The notes beneath the pieces were generated by a model, which searched no databases, was not told where the DNA came from, and saw only the letters and a list, made by a program, of their open reading frames with translations. Of a stretch of 64,000 bases of DNA, positions 34,126 to 44,784 are shown piece after piece (within the stretch, counting starts at the first letter, position 1; the number at the start of each line of letters is the position of its first letter). The translations under genes and the position numbers were made by a program. The stretch lies in the NCBI GenBank assembly GCA_012845835.1, contig JABAKD010000024.1, positions 5,636,109-5,700,108 of the forward strand. The letters are read 5' to 3'. This DNA is from Undaria pinnatifida (Eukaryota > Sar > Phaeophyceae > Laminariales > Alariaceae).

Positions 34126-34734
34126 AGCCTGTATCTAGTACGGAGTGATGAGAGAAATGGAACACTATTGTTATGTTCGACTTCCGTGCAACTACACTAC
34201 AATAAAATGTTTTACCATAAATTCACGGCTCTGAAGGACGTGCCCAATGCCACCCCGACGCACTTTCGATTCGGCCGCCCCTCACGCAGTCATAAAAACT
34301 CGTGGCTCACGCTGAATATCCGGCTTATGAGATAAACTCTCTTTAGGAGGGATAAGAGAAGGCTAGTTTAGATAATCATTTTCGGCTCGTACCACACCTC
34401 TCCTAAGTCGGCGTACCCACGACACTCGGCTTTGAGGGGTATTATTGTCTCTCATGATGACCCCCACAGGCACAGGACAAGAAGACGGCAGCGTCCGACG
34501 CATCACCAAAAGCATGAAAAACGTGTTCTGAAGAAGAAATATCACGTGGCGTCGCCGGGCAATACCTGAAAATAGGTTATATATATTATCAGACTATAAT
34601 ATGCTTAATACTTAGTACCTTAGACTATTTTCGTAAACTGGCGTGTTACAGAACAGGCGGAGAAAGGCTGGTCCGATGACGTTCCTGAAGTGCTCGCCCG
34701 GTCCTTGAATCGTTCATGATAACAGACATTGAGA

Positions 34735-35160
34735 TTAGCTATGACATACAACTTGCGACCGATGGCTTTTATCAGCTCTCAAATAAAGTTTCAGGGCTCC
34801 AGCTACAGCCACAAACAGCAACTGGCCTGTTGAAATACACCAGCACTGGCTTGCGAGGAAAGGGTTTAAGGTACTACTACTGCAAACCATGCCGGTAAAC
34901 CGCTTCGGAAGCCCGGTACATCGGGCCAATCCGAGTTATCGCCGCAGTGTGTTCGTGGTGCAGTATTGAGTTTGCACTAGAGTGAAGATCTGTAAGCGCA
35001 ATATACAGCATCTTGACTTTATTTGGGGCACCGGTACTATCGGGAACATATCTGCCACGGCTGCTGCTGCTGCAAGTACTTCTGCTACTGTGGAGAGTTG
35101 CACTCCAGTTGATTGACATGAACGGTTTCACCGGCACGATAGGAAGCAGTGGCTCCATAG
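34735..35160 (-). pseudogene. Fragment of a second duplicated minus-strand gene (copy 2)
   Basis: Homologous to 14725-15130. The open segment 35158-34877 has RYVPDSTGAPNKVK and TAAITRIGPMYR, and then a stop. In another frame the CS-x-SPETLFES end is followed by a stop near 34780. Because both copies share this end but the frame is broken between, it is either an intron-containing 3' part or a pseudogene. Protein family not recognised. The upstream block 34440-34510 is also shared with 14410-14455. Confidence 0.4.
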
Positions 35161-35880
35161 TACAACCCTCACAAACATTTATAGGACTTTAACGTAAACA
35201 CCTCACGTGAGTGACATTTTTGTGCACGTTGAGGGGCCGATGGGGAGACTACAACGATTTGCCCAAAGTATTCCTTGGACCGACAAAACCGCTAAATTAA
35301 AGCGAAGAAATGCCCAAAAATATTGAAAGTGCCGTTGAAACATACTACTAGTGACGTGCACCAATATTGTTTCGGGAGCCAATCAAGTGATGGGCTTGAA
35401 TGCTCACCCCAACACTGACTTTGAGTAAGATACAAATCAAAAACCTACGAACGACCCCATGGTCTTGGGGTCCAACCCAATCGATACCGCAAAATATGAA
35501 TGAATAGCACTGCGACGAGTTTGGTTTAAAGAGCCTCATCATACAGAAAATGATGTGGTTAGAAAGTGATGCCCAGTAGTTTAAGGGTTGGAATTCCAGT
35601 TGTTATTTTTTTTTTAGTTCTACGGTGAATTTCGTGTTTTTGTGCTATAAGGTCATTTATCGGGTTAGCTAGGAGGTATACAAGCTTGCTTCTTGGATTT
35701 GGGTCTCTGAAATGAGCGGTTCCATTCTGTTTTTTGCTCATGGAAGCTACAAACATCAGACTGACATGGTCCGTCGGTACCTTCACCTCTCTCTACCAAC
35801 GTCAAATAGGTTGCTGCTGACCGTCAACAACGAGTTCATCTTTGTCGAAGAGTGTTTGAGGTGGAGGGTACAGTAAAAAC
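35161..35880. other. No gene; repeat fragments
   Basis: 35350-35545 shows pieces of the repeat also seen at 26.4 and 36.2 kb (GTGCACCAATATTGTTT and TTTGGTTTAAAGAGCC). Nothing else recognised. Confidence 0.4.
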
Positions 35881-35884
35881 TGAT

Positions 35885-36385
35885 TCTACGATAGGTCCCC
35901 TTACACCAGCGATTTTCTCTCACCAACGTTTCATGGCTGCTCAACACGTGAAAATATTGCGATGAAAAACAACGTTTCATGTACTTTTTTTATAGAAAAC
36001 GGCTATCGAACGATGACGTGGGGGTGGCAAGGGGCACAGTGTTTCAGGAGATACGACCGGCGTCCACAGGCGCGTTCTACGATAGAGGTGCACCAACCAT
36101 TGTTTTTTCTAATACTACCCCTCAATTTGGGAGCTTGAGATCTCTCCCAAAAACTGTCCTTGAGAAAAATATAACCGCTACCGGATGAACAATCCTATGG
36201 CCTAGGTACACAACGAGAACTATGAAAAATAAATGGGGCGTATTTTCCGACACATTTTGGGTTAAGGAGCTCCGTCGTTCAGAAACCATTTTAGACGAAA
36301 GTGCTACCTTTATCGCAGCATGTGCCGGGAGTTGATTTGAAAACAGGCGATTTCGTCAAAGAAACGTTGGGCGGGGCAAGCATGG
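35885..36385 (+). mobile_element. R3 short TIR element, copy 2, with nested insertion
   Basis: The left part matches R3 (TTCTACGATAGGTCCCC, CCAGCGATTTTCT, CGTTTCATGGCTGCTC, TGGCAAGGGGCAC). After about 36068 a foreign segment begins (GTGCACCAACCATTGTTTTTTC, with ATAAATGGGGCGT at 36228-36240). R3 resumes at about 36310 with GCCGGGAGTTGATTTGAAAAC and ends near GGGGCAAGC. The nested segment is the repeat shared with 26.4 kb. Confidence 0.55.
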
Positions 36386-38587
36386 AACGACTCTAAGCCA
36401 CTGCCATTAGATGAAGGTGCGTGCGCATCTCAGTGGTTCCGGCAAGTGGCCGAAGAAAAGATGAAACCTCATGGTGTCGCAAAAGGCACGACACTGTTGC
36501 TGAATGCATTGTACGAGCGCAACTTATGCGACGCTCTAAATCGCGAAGATATTATGGTGAAAGTGTCGTTGTGGTAAGGTATTAGTGGGGTATTAATCCG
36601 TTTGACCATTTGCAAGAGGTTAACCAATTGCTTACCCAAACTAAGCCTTATAACACTCTCTCCCCCTGAAACGGCGGGATACCAGGTTGGCCGGATATAC
36701 TTGCGGACATGTTAATAATCCAAGCGGCTTCTTACCCTGGGTAAACCGGGGAGAGTATTTTTCAAGTTCGACATGGGGAACGTTCGACATGCGGATGGTG
36801 GGATTTGAATTACCTCCCAAAAACAATATGGTCTGACGACGACGCAATATGTTTGAGGTATGATTGAGGAGTTTGTGCGTTATTAGTCCGTTTGATCACT
36901 TGCAAAAGGTTAACCACTTGTGCTTGAACACACTAAACTCATAACACTGACTAGAGGAGTGTGTGCACGAGACATGTGGACGACTGCGCGAAACACTTCG
37001 TTTGTCTCTGCGTAATCACGACGACGCTGGTGTACTTCGTTTGCTTACATTTGGGCTGCATCTCCCCTGGGCGGACTTCTTCGGTTGTATCACGGTGATC
37101 ATGATCAACGTTTGTTCACCGTACGTAGTGCGTGTTGTGGTGCATGCCGGTTTGTCGGCGATCAGAGCGAGTAGCGGCAGCAAGCAGCACTTGATACCAG
37201 AGCATTGAGCAAGCATGAGCGAATAGTCGCTTGAGGAAAAAGACCGTCTACGAGCGTCCCCGGCAAGAGTCTGGTACATGCACCCAGGCACGGTTTGACA
37301 TTTTTTGCGGTCGGAGCATCACGAGTTCATGCGCGCGGACGCATATGCTATGTGAGCGCGTGCAACATTACACCTGCAAGGTTTACATTGCATGGTCGCC
37401 CGACGTTCGACGTGTAGAAGCCGCCACAATATTGAGCCTAAGTTGTTAGTAAATAATTTGCAGCAGCTGTCTAGATAGTCGTTGGAGGCGGTGTTGGCAG
37501 ATTGGCATGCTCTCATGCCCAAGGCGACCCTCGTATTGGTTAATTCCATTTCCTTAGCGCCTCTGACGTGGTCTATACCAGCGCCTCTTCCCGGAAGCTT
37601 CCGTAATTTTTTCGGGTCAAGAAGCAAAGACAACTTTGTTTGTAGTGGTCCCGTCACTTTTGATCTGGAACAACAAACGATCGCATGTGAAGGTCTTGAC
37701 TTATAGCCCACTCCGGTCAAATCAATCAACTCACGCACGCTTCTGTTGTGTATATCGAGGGGGAACCACCGTCATACCTTTACCATGCCGGCCAGCCTCG
37801 GCATTCCGCGCACACGGGATCCATTTTAAATTGTAGACGATTGCTTCAGTAAAGGGTCACGATTTGGACCCGAGCGGCCTCCTACCCTATTTTGGTGCAG
37901 ATGATTGTGTTTTTCCATCCTGCGATTATACCAGCAATCGATTTCATTGTTTCATTTCGCCAGGAGCAAATATATGCGAGCGTGACGGACGAAAAGAGGC
38001 AGTTTCGCGAGCGGGCTATACAATGTGCAAATAGAAAAATGTCTCGATCCCCCTATCGTAGCACCTATCCGTAGATAGTGCGTAGTATGAAGTCCTGATA
38101 TGAGGCCGTTGGTTGAGTCGACGTCCTGGGGTAACGCGGCAATCTTTAGTGCGAGGTCGCACTCGATGGCGGTGAAAGTGCTGGTCACGATCTCGTCGTC
38201 GATGGCACAGCGTCACTCTGAAATGATTCGATGCCCAATTAAAGAAAGGGTATTGTCGTCCGCCAAGGCCCACGCACTAATCGGATACCACCGGTGTACG
38301 TTGATAGGGTACGCACCAGGACTGCGCTGTAACCGACGCGTGTTACGGCCGAGGGGGTGAATAGTTGGCGAACATATTCCTGAATGACACGGGCTCCTTG
38401 ACCCAAATCCGCCGGAACGCCATTTGAATTTTGTACACTGATATTTGCAATACCTACCGGTATGTCATAGGTTTGGCTATCAGGTTTATCTATACTTGTA
38501 AACAAGAAATGTGTGTGTGGGCGAGGTGAAGGGCCCCCCGAGTAAGAAAGTTTTACGAAAAACATCCATACACCTTTACCGTAGCAT
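36386..38587. other. Mostly unassigned; short R9 repeats and two exon-like frames
   Basis: R9 segments (TATTARTCCGTTTGAYCA followed by AAAGGTTAACCA or a variant) occur near 36581-36625 and 36880-36920 and again at 56525-56560. Minus-strand frames at 38239-38565 (with DIPVGIANISVQNSNG) and 37952-38188 (with TFTAIECDLALKIAALPQD) look protein-like in composition, but I found no consistent splice pair joining them. I note them without calling a gene. Confidence 0.35.
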
Positions 38588-38592
38588 GTGTC
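38588..38592. other. Target-site duplication, left copy (GTGTC)
   Basis: GTGTC immediately before the 5' LTR; the same five bases follow the 3' LTR at 44389-44393. A 5-bp duplication is standard for Ty1/copia integration. Confidence 0.95.
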
Positions 38593-39022
38593 TGTTCGAT
38601 ATAGCTTGTCTCAACGAACAAAGTAGGAACAACGATGGTCACGAAGGATCGTCCGACGGGGTATTGTCGGATTACCCGACGGTGCATTGCGGAATATTAT
38701 AGCATGGGAAGGACACGTGGAATAGTCCCGAAGGTCCTTGTAGACTGTTCCTGGAACCAATCTAGGAACACGTGGAAATATGAGAATGTAGCACCTGTAG
38801 TATTTGGGAATTTGGGGCGTTGAGAATATTGCCTGGTGTGGAGCGAGATGGCTTCGCCCACTCGCCTCACTCCATCTCTTTCCCTCTTATCAACATCCGG
38901 GACCAGCTAATAAAGACATCTATATACCATCTTCTTCACACTGTGTGTTGCAGTGAAGCTCGCGCCCTGAGACTGGGCTGCTGGGAGCACATTATTCTTC
39001 GCATAACCGATTTAATCCAACA
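38593..39022 (+). repeat. 5' LTR of Ty1/copia element (430 bp)
   Basis: Starts TGTTCGAT and ends AATCCAACA (TG...CA). It differs from the 3' LTR at one position only (38893 A versus 44259 G). TATATA at 38921-38926 could serve as TATA box; AATAAA is at 38909-38914. One SNP in 430 bp implies a recent insertion. Confidence 0.97.
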
Positions 39023-39055
39023 CGTTAACGTGCTTTATACGTTTGAATCGGAACA

Positions 39056-42000
39056 ATGCCTGGAAGTGAGCATGACCAAGAGGAGGCCGGCTCACAAGAA
39101 GAAATGATGGTCTTGCTGAGATCATTGGTATTCCGACAAGATCGACTGGAAGAGCGGATGACCAGCGACCGGGGCCGTGGAGAGGCCCAGTCCAACCCTG
39201 GCAGGGAACGCCAAGATGGAGTCGTAACCGGTGGGAACTTGCAAGCCCCTGGTGGTGGTGTACACGTAGACGAGATTAGGTATGACGAATCCGTTGAGAG
39301 TTCAGGTGTAAATGTAGGCCCTCGTGAATTCAGTAGTATAAAGCAGGCAGTCCCCAAATTCAGCGGTAAACCTGAGGAATTCCCCGTATGGAGTAAGCGG
39401 TTCGAAGCGTTCGTATCGATGAGTGGGTGTTTGGGTTCTATGCTTACAGACATAGAGGTAGCTGTAGGTGACACAACCAAAGACACGCAATACTTTATTT
39501 CGCAAGGTTTGAGCCGTCCACACATCAAGAATGCGCGGGTTGCATGGATATGTCTGACTGAGAGCATGACTGATACTGACCTATTAGACAGAGTGTTTGC
39601 CAGGCAATCGCCAAGCGGTGCTTGGAGAATGCTTCGGGATTGGTTTCTTCCGAAATCAGTTGCCACACAGGTCAAATGGTCGGACGCGTTTGATGCAGTG
39701 AAAATGGAGAAGGGTGAGGAGCCCATGAAATTCTTCAGTCGCGTAGACAAGATTGTTGGTACTCTTGCTTCGCTTGGTGTGCCGAAATCAGAAGGAGAGG
39801 TGAACCGCAAACTGGTACGAGTTCTTACAGCTGACTACGAGATAGAACAACGCACGCTCTTGTACCGCGATGAAATCACCCGAGCTGAAATAGAGAGCAT
39901 TGTCAGGCAGAGGCACCTGAGACTTCCCGTGTCAAAAGGAAAGAGCGTGGGTCAGGCACTGTTTTCGAATGGTGCTGCCCGAGGTGGCCGCGGAGGTGGG
40001 CGTGGAGGTAACCGTGGAGGTGGTCGCGGATCCAACTGTAACAATGCTAGGTCGCGAAACAAGGGATCAGCGAATGCTGATGCTAGCCAGGGTAGCGAAG
40101 GTAGAGGCAGCCCCCCCACCCCCAAGCAGACCATCCCCCAATCAGAGTATGATAAGGTGAAGGGTAAGTGTATCCGTTGCTTGGAACCCGGGCACATGTG
40201 GTACCAGTGCAAGGCTCGTGTCACCCCGGCTTCGGAGAGGACGTCTGGCGAAGGTGCACAGGAACAGAACAACAGTGGTGAGACTGTGTGCTGTCTTGCG
40301 AATGCTATGTTTAGCCGTAGTGATGACTCGTGTACTGAGGAACGTAGTGAGAGCATAACGGAGAGCTTAGCTGAGAAATGGATAGCAGAAAGTGGTGCTT
40401 CATTTCACATGACTCATTCGGCTGACCTGTTGAGTGACGTACGACTGTGCGACGACAAGGTTAGGATCGGTGACAACCACCTGATCGACGTCGTGGGGTA
40501 TGGCACGCTGACTGTAGTCTTCCCCGGAGATCTAACTGTTAAACTGTTAGATGTGGCATACATGCCGGACTTGGCGTTCAATTTGTTTTCGCTAATGGCC
40601 GCGCATAAGCAGGGAGTAGGATTCATGACCGAGGATGAGGGCTTGTGCATTTCTCTTTTCGATGGACGGTTGAGATTCGAGGGTGATGGATCTAGTTACT
40701 CCAACTTCGCTTGCAGGATAGAGCCAGACAACGGCTATGTGCCGTTTCCCCTATTGACACCCGACCCCGCTGAGAACCGAGGGGAGAATGGTTGCGATTT
40801 TCCCCTGGCGTTTCCCGTGCTTGCCCCCGGTAGCGCTGCTTCTGCTGAGACTGCTGTAGATATCAACATCTTCCACTGCGTGCATGGCCACTCTAACGAA
40901 CTACTGCTGAGAGAGACCGCAAAGGCACTTGGTGTAGAACTGTTAGGGACGCTAAGACCCTGTACTGGCTGTTCTATGGCGAAAGGTTACCGCAAACCAA
41001 TCCCCAGCAGTACTAAGTCGCGCGCGCCAGAGAAGTTGGGACGGGTCTTTGTTGATCTAAGTGGCCCTAAGAGAACCCCTTCTCTGTTGGGTAAGAGGTG
41101 TGTCATGCTAGTGAAGGATGACTTCTCTCGCTACGCCTGGGTATATTTTCTGAAGCACAAATCGGATGCAGCAGACGCGTTTAGGAAGTTTTTGGCTGAT
41201 GTGCGCGCCGACGGTGTCCCCTCGAAGGTTGAGATTGTAAGGTCTGACAACGGTGGGGAATTCTTTGGTGGGGAGTTTGGAGAGGTGTGCAAACAGTTTT
41301 GCATCAAGCAGGAATTCACCAACGCGGACAGCCCAAAGCAGAACGGTGTTGTCGAGAGAGCGCTAGGCATCATTCAGAACGCAGCGCTTGCTGCGTGCAT
41401 CCAAGCCCCTATCATTTTCCCGCTCGTTCAACTACCGCCGACTGAATCCCTGTGGGCGGAAGCGGTGCACTGGTCTTGTGACGCCTTGAACCACACCGCA
41501 ACCACTGCCAACCCCGGCAACAAGTCTCCGCATGAGATGTGGCATGGAGCTGCCGCACCTGCCTCGCCACACCCGTTCCTTCGCCCAGCGTACTGCCGCT
41601 GGAACCGCCCGTCCAAGTCGTCACCCCGGGCCGAGAGCTGCTTTTACCTCGGGCCGGGCATCGACCACCCAAGTGACTCTTTGCGGATGCTCACGCGGGG
41701 GAACAGGGTGGTGGAGACTCGAGATGTGACCTGGGAGGCAACGCTTGATGTGGGAGCGGTACTATCCCAGCTGCCGGAGGTACCGGAACTGGGAGGGACG
41801 CAGGGGCTAGAAGATGCGCCAGAGCTGGGAGGGACGGAGGACTTTGTCTCCGCCCCGACGACTCCACTGCCGGTTTTGGGGAGGGGAATTCCTCACCAAC
41901 TCCGTGCGGTGTCCCCGATGACGCCAGCGGTGTCTCCGATACCGCAAGCTGGCGACGAGTTTCGCGCCGAAGATGTGGAGCCGAACGATACATCAGCGGT

Positions 42001-43882
42001 CAGCAGCGAATTATCTGACAGCGACTCTTCGTCTCAGGATGGAAGCGACGCGTCGGCCTCTGACGATGAAGCTCCAACCCCCACGGCGGTCCGGACTGCT
42101 GCACGCCAACTTGGAGCGCACATGTCAGGACCGGGCGATGGTGAAGAGATTCGGGAGGGACGTACGAGAGCGCAGACCAGGGCGCTCAATCGGGAAGCGG
42201 TAGCAGGACTGATTAGTGCGATCGGGCCCTGTGAAGGAGGCCGTGTGTTCCAGGCGCTACTGGCGGCGAATGAAGCGGAGTGTGAGAAGACGAAGTTGCC
42301 GGATTGCCTTGTCAAAGAGGCTGAACCGGAACCAACGTCATACACCGCAGCTCGTAAGTCGAAGCATTCGGACGTTTGGATGGACGCGATGAGATCGGAG
42401 TTTGATGGACTCGAAGCTGCTGGAACGTTTGTGGAGGTTTCTGAACTTCCCGCCAGTAACAATATCGTAGAGTCAAAGTGGCTCTTGAAGTGGAAGAGCG
42501 ACGCGCACGGCATGATTGATAGAGCTAAGGCACGGTTGGTAGCTAAGGGCTATAGTCAGGTAGAGGGAGTTGACTACTTCGAGACTTTTGCCCCCACTGC
42601 CTCGACCACGTCTAACAGACTCATTGCAGCAATGGCGTGCAAGCTTGATTGGGACTTGAGACACTTGGACGTTGACCAGGCCTTTATTCAGGCAGAGTTG
42701 GATACCGAGATTTTCTTGAGACTTCCTCGCGGTTGTGGCGAGATGTCCGGTAAGGTAGTCCTACTCAACAAAGCCCTTTACGGGCTGAAGCAGAGTGGCC
42801 GCTCATGGTACAAGCTACTGTCGTCAACCCTAGTAGAGTGTGGGTTTGAGCAGTGCTTGGAAGACCCATGCGTGTTTCGACTAATGTTGAATGACGCGGT
42901 TGTGGCGATGCTGGTGGTCCACGTGGACGACATCAAGATCGCAGCGACCAAGGGGGTGACGGATTCGGTAGTAGCTGATCTCAATAAGAGATTCCCTACA
43001 AAACATCTGGGCGAGGTTACGTGGTACATGGGTAGCGAGTACAGGAGGGATCGTGAGAAGGGAACCTTGGAGATTTCACAGACTCAGTTCATCCGAAACG
43101 TTGTCGACCGTTTCGGTATCACTAAGACCAGCCCCATCCCCGCTTCACCGTCGTTGGACCTCAGGTACGTGAGTGATGAGGAACCTGTGGTGGACGCGAA
43201 TTTCCGTGGAATTGTGGGGAGTTTGATGTGGATTGCGAACCAGACGAGACCTGACATCTCAAACGCAGTGCGAGCGATTGCGCGGTTCTCGCACGATCCT
43301 AAGGAAGTACACGTGAAGGCTGCTAGGAAGGTTCTCGAGTACTTAAGCGCTACAGCCCACTTGGGCTTGACTTTCAGGAAAGAGAGTAAGTTGGGGGATG
43401 TACAGTTGGAATACGACCTAGAGACGTACGTAGACGCAGACTACGCCCACAAGGCCGAGGACAGGCGTTCGGTATCTGGTGTAGCTGTTTGCTGCGGAGG
43501 AACGCTCGTATCTTGGTTTTCTAGGACGCAGAAATGCGTTACGCTCTCCACCACTGAGGCCGAGTACGTAGCGATGGCCGACGGGGTGAAGGAGGCCCTG
43601 TACGTGCGAGGAGTCTTGGTTTTCTTGATGCCTAGTCTTGGATCGCCGAGCATTGGAGTGTTTGAAGACAACAAAGGGGCGATTGACTTGGCCAAAAACC
43701 CACTGAGTTCGTCAAACAGCAAGCACATCGATGTGAGGTACCACTTCCTGCGCGAGTTGGTGGGAAAAGGAGATTTATGCGTCAAGTACTTAAGGACGGA
43801 GGATCAACATGCGGACATTCTCACCAAGGCGATTGCTCGGGAGAGTTTTGAGAAACACCGTGACTTTTTGTTGGGGATATAA
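39056..43882 (+). CDS. Ty1/copia Gag-Pol polyprotein (1608 aa)
   Basis: One frame encodes capsid-like Gag (about 90-300), an RG-rich stretch (about 309-330), a CCHC zinc knuckle C-x2-C-x4-H-x4-C at 372-385, protease, integrase, reverse transcriptase and RNase H, in copia order. The protease box reads ESGAS at 445-449, with Glu in place of the usual catalytic Asp. The integrase zinc-binding HHCC motif ends at 607-639 and the catalytic triad is D667, D731, E767 (35 residues between the last two). The RT catalytic box is HVDD at 1289-1292 rather than YVDD. RNase H has D1460 and E1501 and ends in HADILTKA. It would copy and integrate the element as virus-like particles. No frameshift or stop separates gag and pol, so processing depends on the protease. 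ATG 39056 is the first in the transcript leader. Confidence 0.96.
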   Translation: MPGSEHDQEEAGSQEEMMVLLRSLVFRQDRLEERMTSDRGRGEAQSNPGRERQDGVVTGGNLQAPGGGVHVDEIRYDESVESSGVNVGPREFSSIKQAVPKFSGKPEEFPVWSKRFEAFVSMSGCLGSMLTDIEVAVGDTTKDTQYFISQGLSRPHIKNARVAWICLTESMTDTDLLDRVFARQSPSGAWRMLRDWFLPKSVATQVKWSDAFDAVKMEKGEEPMKFFSRVDKIVGTLASLGVPKSEGEVNRKLVRVLTADYEIEQRTLLYRDEITRAEIESIVRQRHLRLPVSKGKSVGQALFSNGAARGGRGGGRGGNRGGGRGSNCNNARSRNKGSANADASQGSEGRGSPPTPKQTIPQSEYDKVKGKCIRCLEPGHMWYQCKARVTPASERTSGEGAQEQNNSGETVCCLANAMFSRSDDSCTEERSESITESLAEKWIAESGASFHMTHSADLLSDVRLCDDKVRIGDNHLIDVVGYGTLTVVFPGDLTVKLLDVAYMPDLAFNLFSLMAAHKQGVGFMTEDEGLCISLFDGRLRFEGDGSSYSNFACRIEPDNGYVPFPLLTPDPAENRGENGCDFPLAFPVLAPGSAASAETAVDINIFHCVHGHSNELLLRETAKALGVELLGTLRPCTGCSMAKGYRKPIPSSTKSRAPEKLGRVFVDLSGPKRTPSLLGKRCVMLVKDDFSRYAWVYFLKHKSDAADAFRKFLADVRADGVPSKVEIVRSDNGGEFFGGEFGEVCKQFCIKQEFTNADSPKQNGVVERALGIIQNAALAACIQAPIIFPLVQLPPTESLWAEAVHWSCDALNHTATTANPGNKSPHEMWHGAAAPASPHPFLRPAYCRWNRPSKSSPRAESCFYLGPGIDHPSDSLRMLTRGNRVVETRDVTWEATLDVGAVLSQLPEVPELGGTQGLEDAPELGGTEDFVSAPTTPLPVLGRGIPHQLRAVSPMTPAVSPIPQAGDEFRAEDVEPNDTSAVSSELSDSDSSSQDGSDASASDDEAPTPTAVRTAARQLGAHMSGPGDGEEIREGRTRAQTRALNREAVAGLISAIGPCEGGRVFQALLAANEAECEKTKLPDCLVKEAEPEPTSYTAARKSKHSDVWMDAMRSEFDGLEAAGTFVEVSELPASNNIVESKWLLKWKSDAHGMIDRAKARLVAKGYSQVEGVDYFETFAPTASTTSNRLIAAMACKLDWDLRHLDVDQAFIQAELDTEIFLRLPRGCGEMSGKVVLLNKALYGLKQSGRSWYKLLSSTLVECGFEQCLEDPCVFRLMLNDAVVAMLVVHVDDIKIAATKGVTDSVVADLNKRFPTKHLGEVTWYMGSEYRRDREKGTLEISQTQFIRNVVDRFGITKTSPIPASPSLDLRYVSDEEPVVDANFRGIVGSLMWIANQTRPDISNAVRAIARFSHDPKEVHVKAARKVLEYLSATAHLGLTFRKESKLGDVQLEYDLETYVDADYAHKAEDRRSVSGVAVCCGGTLVSWFSRTQKCVTLSTTEAEYVAMADGVKEALYVRGVLVFLMPSLGSPSIGVFEDNKGAIDLAKNPLSSSNSKHIDVRYHFLRELVGKGDLCVKYLRTEDQHADILTKAIARESFEKHRDFLLGI

Positions 43883-43950
43883 GTTTTCCGTCGTAAATTG
43901 CTTTTGGGAGTTGCCAGTGTTGTTGGAGGCTTGTTAGTTGATCCAGCGCC

Positions 43951-43958
43951 AGGGAGGG
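43951..43958 (+). other. Polypurine tract of copia element
   Basis: AGGGAGGG abutting the 3' LTR, the expected plus-strand priming site. Confidence 0.85.
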
Positions 43959-44388
43959 TGTTCGATATAGCTTGTCTCAACGAACAAAGTAGGAACAACG
44001 ATGGTCACGAAGGATCGTCCGACGGGGTATTGTCGGATTACCCGACGGTGCATTGCGGAATATTATAGCATGGGAAGGACACGTGGAATAGTCCCGAAGG
44101 TCCTTGTAGACTGTTCCTGGAACCAATCTAGGAACACGTGGAAATATGAGAATGTAGCACCTGTAGTATTTGGGAATTTGGGGCGTTGAGAATATTGCCT
44201 GGTGTGGAGCGAGATGGCTTCGCCCACTCGCCTCACTCCATCTCTTTCCCTCTTATCAGCATCCGGGACCAGCTAATAAAGACATCTATATACCATCTTC
44301 TTCACACTGTGTGTTGCAGTGAAGCTCGCGCCCTGAGACTGGGCTGCTGGGAGCACATTATTCTTCGCATAACCGATTTAATCCAACA
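43959..44388 (+). repeat. 3' LTR of Ty1/copia element (430 bp)
   Basis: Same TG...CA ends as the 5' LTR with one substitution. Followed at once by the GTGTC duplication (44389-44393). Small frames inside both LTRs are identical by descent and not genes. Confidence 0.97.
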
Positions 44389-44393
44389 GTGTC

Positions 44394-44784
44394 GAAGTGA
44401 CGAACGGCCGCTTAACCAATGTAATTTGCACGAACAAACCCAAGATGGCGGTTGCTACAGTGGAGGATCACCTCGTGTTTCGGAGTATATTTATTTGGGG
44501 GAACTCATTAGTAAAGACGAGAACACGTGAAAGGGCAACCAGACGAAAATTCCTATGGCCTAGGTATACATCGAACCAACCGTGTTAAACGCGTAAAGCG
44601 CGAACGGTACCCTAGCTGCTGTGAGCAGTTGTAGACTTCACCAGCCTTACTCTGTCAAAATCGATTTCAGACACAAAATACAGTGAAAACGTGCGAAAAC
44701 GCATATTTTTCTGAGTCTCATAACCTCTAGAGGACCTTTGTACGATTAGTAGTATACTTCAACCAAAACAAACGTATTTCGAGT
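44394..44784. other. No gene; flanking repeat remnant
   Basis: Contains CCTATGGCCTAGGTATACA near 44560, matching 36.2 kb. This continues the older repeat that the copia element entered. Confidence 0.45.

Larger units (their letters stand above)
38593..44388 (+). mobile_element. Complete Ty1/copia LTR retrotransposon (5796 bp)
   Basis: Two 430-bp LTRs, a 5-bp GTGTC duplication, a polypurine tract AGGGAGGG at 43951-43958 directly before the 3' LTR, and one uninterrupted gag-pol frame. The leader between the 5' LTR and the ATG is only 33 nt. It does not show the usual TGG-starting initiator-Met primer-binding site; instead a 12-bp palindrome CACGTTAACGTG spans the LTR edge (39021-39032). The surrounding DNA (CCTTTACCGTAGCATGTG before it) resembles the repeat at 36.3 kb, so it inserted into older repeat DNA. 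Confidence 0.95.

Noticed and set aside
38635-38823. 62-codon frame present identically at 44001-44189
   Set aside because: Both lie inside the LTRs and are identical because the LTRs are.
39025-39810. 261-codon frame on the minus strand
   Set aside because: Antisense shadow of the copia gag region.
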